DNA of 64,000 nucleotides. Source: Ustilago trichophora (lineage: Eukaryota > Basidiomycota > Ustilaginomycetes > Ustilaginales > Ustilaginaceae). Where the stretch lies: assembly GCA_900323505.1 (NCBI GenBank), contig OOIN01000006.1:186001-250000 (forward strand), given 5' to 3'. The notes under the pieces were generated by a model, which was given only the letters and a program-made list of their open reading frames with translations, was not told the origin of the DNA and did no database searches. The translations under genes were made by a program, and so were the position numbers. Positions 59,857 to 64,000 of this stretch are shown here, in pieces (position 1 is the stretch's first letter; each line of letters begins with the position of its first letter).

Positions 59857-62800
59857 TCAGCTCATCAAAGGAGCAAATCCAGGCCTTAGAACTCTCCTAC
59901 CTTGCACGACATCTCTTGCCAATCTTCCAACGTTGGCCTCGGCAACTACAACTTCGGAACTCAACTCGAGGTCAAAAGCCCATTTGATGGCACTCGAAAT
60001 TCGACTTGCCTGTTGCATGTCCCAAATGGTGAAATCTCCCTCTTTGTCGGTCGCCGCTCTCGGTACCAGTGGCGAGGCGCTGCTGCCGGTTTCAGAGTTG
60101 ATATCGACGGCCTCTTCATTGTCAGCGGTAAAAATGCCGTCTGACGACCGAGTTGCGGCTGAAGCAGGCTGGGGAGACGAAATCGATAAACGGGTAGGTT
60201 TGGTGGTAGGCGTCGAGTAGTGGACAATGTTGCGGATGATTTCTTCGGTCTGAACCAACTCTTCGGTTTCAGAGAGGCTCTCAGGCTGCGTCAAAGTGCC
60301 GACAAAGATCTCGATGGGTGAGGAACGCGCAAGGACGTTGTGCTTGCCATCGTGGTGATATCGGAATTCGTACACTCCGGGCACCCAGGGTAACTTGGAA
60401 TCGGTGAATACGCTTACTCCGCTAGTGACTGCTTCTTTGGAAGTCTGATCGGAAGAGGACGTAGTAGAGGAGGACGAGGAAGATTGATGGACATCCCCGA
60501 CCCACTCCTCCTCTGCGACACCTAGCCATTTTCCTTGACTGCTAATCTTGGTCACCAACGAAGCTTCATCCGCCCCTCGCGGCCCACCAAACCTCGAAAG
60601 CAGATAAACACCAATCCAATCCCTCCTCGAATGATTCGCCGCCGCACGCCATTCGACCGCAATCGGCTGACCCAAATGAAACCTAGCCATACTTTTACCC
60701 TCAGCACCACTGCTGCTGCTGCTTCGAACGTTCAAGCTGTATTTACTCTTATCCACCCCTTCCGAACGCAACTTCTGATCGTCTTCCACCCTGACGATCA
60801 ACAGACGATCTTTGCTCTGCTGCAAGAGCACTTTGGTCTCCTCGAGCATTCCTTCGAATCGAGGCTTGGATTGGCGGAAAAACTCTTCGAACGCCTCTGC
60901 TGCATCGCGCTGCACTTTCTCGATGGTCCCCTGTACATTTTTGATGGTCGGGTGCTCCTGGGCCAGACGGAAGAGGTCGGAATCTTTGGCGGCAACCCAT
61001 TGCGATTTGAGCTGTCTGGTCAGGCCAGAATCCTTGCGGAGAGCGGCCTCGCCGTAGAGCTTGCGCATGTGGGGTCCTTCGACGTAGCTCAAGAATCCCC
61101 AATGGGCCACGTAGGATACGATGGCCATGACGAGTGTCAGTTTGCTACCTGCGATCAGGGCGAGACCGAAAAATGCCGCACCGCCCATACTTCGCTCCGG
61201 ATTGTTGAGGAAGCGATAGATGCCAGTATAGTAGAGCTGATGCGGGTATTCATCGACGAAAAAGTCACCGTACAACCAACCAAAGGGACCCAACACATCA
61301 TACGACGAGTTGGCAGTCCACACGTGCAGTGCGATCAGGAGGATTCCGAGGGTGTGACGCAAAAGTTCGGGCCCCACGGTCCAGTCGGGATGACCGATGG
61401 GCGTGTAGCAGTTCCACGCGAGCGCACCAAACGAGATGTAGGTCATGACGAGCGAAGTGTTGTAGATGACTTTCCAGTGGGAGAAGGCTTCAAAGACGGC
61501 ATCTTGGGGTTGGGTGTAGTGGTAGTGTTTGAGAAAGTGGCGGACGATCCATTTGGATCCGGATTGGCGGGAGAGAGCCATTCCGAGCCCGAACGAGTGG
61601 AAGGTGCGCCATACGAGGGCGTTGATGAAGAGCAGTGTCAGGCGAGGGTGACGACCGAGAGATGGGAGGATGAGTGGGAAGAGGGCGTAGAGGGATGCTA
61701 CGACGAGGAGGAAATCGTTGGATCGCATCAGGTCGAGGTTGCGGAAAACCACATTGTCCTTGCGAAAGATGCGATGGTGGAGGTCGTGGAGGGTTGTGAC
61801 GGGGCGCTGCTGTTGCGATGCGGGGTCGATACCGGAGAGGCGCTGCTTGATGGCGTCGTTGGAGGAGGAAGACGCGCGGAGAGCATCGCGCTTAAAGGCT
61901 CGGCGCTGTTCATCATCAGACATCTCGTCATCGGTGGTGAGAGCGGTCGATCCCTCAGTTTGGCTCGGAGTGGGGCCTTCAAAGTCCTGATCGCTTGATC
62001 GAGAGTTACGATTCGCAGCCGCAGCCTTGGACCGTGAGCCAGCGGTATCATGCTCTTGCGTGATAGTGTCAGCATCATCGGTAGCGTGAGCCGCCTTGCG
62101 AGAAGCAGCATTGAAGGGAGCCTGTCGAAGCGGCACACGAGCAGCGATCGGCTTCCTCTCTCCATAGGTGCGGTCGATGTGCGGACCCTCGAAGAAGGTC
62201 ATGAAGAGGAACTGGGCAAAGTGGGCTGCCAGCGAGACAAAGAGTACAGCATAGCTACCGCTGACTAGCGACAGACCGTAGTATCCCGCATAGCCAATCG
62301 AGTACATAGGATCGGGGGCAATCTCGTAGACACCGTCGAAAACGAGACTCTGCAGGCAAAGGAAGAAGCAGTCGCCCCAATACCATGCATAATCCTTTAC
62401 GACACGATGCGCATCGATCTTGACCCAGAGATTGAAGAAGATGAGCGTCCATCCTGCAATCCAGCGCAGGACATGCATGGCGACCGAGTGACCCTCTGGC
62501 AAGCGAGTGCAGCTGAAAGCAAACAGGGAATAGGCGACAAAGTCGTTGAGCAAGATCACATCGACGATGCTGCGGAACATGAGCCAGACATTGTAGTCGA
62601 GGGGCATGGCGTCAAATACGTAGTCCTTGTCCATCTTGGTGACGAGTTGCTGTTTGACCCAGTTGTGTACACGTGGGCGGCGTTGGGCGTCCATCCAGCC
62701 ATGTTGCTTGACTTGGCGGATGATCCAACCTCTCTCACTCTGCTGCTTGAGGATCCAGCCGAGACCGGCGTTGTAGGAGGCTCGCCAGAAGGCAAAATAG

Positions 62801-63575
62801 AGGAAGAAGAAGATCTGGGCGGCGCGACGGGAGAGGGCGAAGTAGAGGACGATCTGGAGGGAGAGGGATGCGACGGTGACAATGTCGAGGGGAGTTTTGG
62901 GTTGACGAGGGTCAAAGATGGACGAGAGCATGTCTGGGGTGTGGGGGACGGTGAAGACTGGGATAAGAGACGTCGATGGTCATGATCGGCACGACGAAGC
63001 ATATTCGGATGCACATTCGGGAGCAGATTGAACGAAAGAAGCCGAATGATTCGGGAAGGAGGAGTAGAAGGGGGGAGGGAGAGATGTCAGTCGGGATGTC
63101 GCTTTACACAGCTTGCCACGCGAGCTTCAGTCGGAACGGAAGCTTGAATTGGCCGACGTGCGGACCTAAGGCAACGTCCAAAGATAGGGAGAGGGAGCCA
63201 AGCAGAGCACAGAGAATGCATTGGGACATGCCAAGGGGAAGGAGGAGAGCGAGGGAGAGGTCGAAACTTTTCTTGCAGTGATGCCGAGAGTTAACCCGCG
63301 GCACGACTTTGGACATGCACGAGCCGAAAGTGGGGTACAAAGTGGGGAGAGGGGAAGAGTGGACACTTACCAGTTCCATCAGGCGTCCTACCGAGCACCT
63401 TTGCCTGTGCATCTGGAGCGTCCTTGACCTTTTGGTCCTGTTGACCTTTATCTAGGGATGGAGTGGTGGCAAGTTCGGTAGAATCTGAGCGAGGGGAATC
63501 GCTACGAGCGGGCTGCTTGACGCGGTTGCGCAGCCCTTCGGATGAAGGTGTGCCCATCGGGTCAAGTGAAGCCAT
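59857..63575 (-). CDS. CHO2: Phosphatidylethanolamine N-methyltransferase Cho2, two exons
   Basis: The exons are 63371-63575 and 59857-62957. The 413-base intron starts GTAAGT and ends ATCCCAG, and the protein has 1101 residues. Cho2 carries out the first methylation of PE toward phosphatidylcholine in the ER. Exon 1 gives a polar N-terminus (MASLDPMGTPSSEGLRNRVK) up to TPDGT. Exon 2 restores VFTVPHTPDMLSSIFDPRQP, the conserved family entry. Two methyltransferase-type membrane repeats each end in an E-G-P-H motif: FFEGPHIDRTYGERKP near 320 and SYVEGPHMRKLYGEA near 684. A C-terminal beta-domain follows (IAVEWRAAANHSRRDWIGVY, VPGVYEFRYHHDGKHN). Length and layout match fungal Cho2. Confidence 0.93.
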
Positions 63576-64000
63576 CCTTGGAGACTGTACAGCTGTGAGC
63601 CAGTCAGGTGTAGGATGTACTTGTAAGAGATGGAGATGGAGATGGAGATGGAGATGGTGGTAATGGTCAGTGGCACGTTGAGGGAGACACAGGGCGGATC
63701 CGGATTCCATCTCACTCGCACACATACTACTGTACTGTACACACGCAGAGAGCTTTCTTTTGTCTTTTGACATCCTCGTGGCCTTTTTTTTTTCCTTTCT
63801 TTTTTTTTGGCTGGAATTCTTGCTGAGACGTCTCATTTTTGCTTTGCACCCTGAAAGCTCTTGTCGAGCCTTTCTTCTCAACCTTGACCGGCCAAGGGCG
63901 AAATTGATTTCAAGAAGAAAGCAAGACAGACGACGCTCAACAAGATCAAAAGCTTTTCTTCTTTCACAGTCTGTGCGGTGAGCAACGCGCTTCTTTGGCT
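63576..64000. other. CHO2 upstream region at the window edge
   Basis: This contains a GGAGAT hexamer run (63630-63658) in the presumed CHO2 5' untranslated region, and T runs near 63785-63810. No gene starts can be supported before the window ends. Confidence 0.5.
63630..63658. repeat. GGAGAT hexamer repeat upstream of CHO2
   Basis: About five perfect GGAGAT units lie 55-85 bases before the CHO2 ATG on the minus strand (there ATCTCC). Confidence 0.9.

Noticed and set aside
60535..61998. 487-codon plus-strand frame antisense to CHO2
   Set aside because: It overlaps the conserved methyltransferase repeats of CHO2 on the minus strand; the translation lacks any family feature.
1..64000. tRNA, rRNA, mobile element or CRISPR loci
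   Set aside because: Reading both strands for T-loop-like text, transposase or reverse-transcriptase motifs, terminal repeats and regularly spaced repeats gave nothing convincing; a covariance-model search would be decisive.

Overview
The window looks like a chromosome segment of a smut-type basidiomycete (Ustilaginomycotina). The genes are compact and mostly intron-poor with a few short GT-AG introns. The housekeeping set is fungal: HMG-CoA reductase, Cho2, Gup1, Npr3, Vps36, Clu1, Bot1/mS45 and Dap1. Simple-sequence tracts are frequent in the spacers, and small secreted proteins lie in a tandem array. No prokaryotic, viral, transposon, tRNA, rRNA or CRISPR feature was recognised. The species assignment is inference from gene style.

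Region 1 (about 1.0-10.0 kb) is the most unusual part. Nine paralogous genes, all on the minus strand and spaced about 1 kb apart, encode short secreted proteins of about 116-204 residues. Each has a signal peptide and one Kre9/Knh1-like (PF10342-type) beta-sandwich. Each also carries a cysteine pair just before the C-terminal strands, spaced C-x8-C in seven copies and C-x3-C in two. Eight of the nine share a core promoter in which a TTGAAAGCT-type block sits beside a TATA box. Parts of the 3' flanks are also shared, so the duplicated unit includes regulatory DNA. One copy carries a premature stop, and one has gained an aspartate-rich tail. This is a candidate secreted-effector or cell-wall protein cluster.

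Region 2 (11-29 kb) holds a PITH-domain protein, a large HMG-CoA reductase, the Clu1 mitochondrial-clustering protein and the ESCRT-II subunit Vps36. Two long spacers without recognisable genes lie here (16.6-19.0 kb and 26.6-29.4 kb).

Region 3 (29-45 kb) holds a tiny secreted protein, an amidohydrolase ending in a CaaX box, and a four-TM protein with PY motifs. It also has pyridoxamine-phosphate oxidase, a four-exon Dap1/MAPR haem protein, the GTPase Drg1/Rbg1, an aldo-keto reductase, a peroxisomal SCP2-domain protein and the AP-1 sigma subunit.

Region 4 (45-64 kb) holds Gup1, a second four-TM protein, an unrecognised 817-residue tail-anchored-like protein and mitoribosomal mS45/Bot1. It ends with EMC3, Npr3 and the phospholipid methyltransferase Cho2. 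Splice models for the PITH, DAP1, SCP2, AP-1 sigma, mS45, EMC3 and CHO2 genes were worked out by hand from GT/AG sites, frame closure and known family motifs. Several genes concern sterols, lipids or membranes (HMG1, DAP1, SCP2, GUP1, CHO2), but they are separated by unrelated genes and nothing suggests an operon-like unit.
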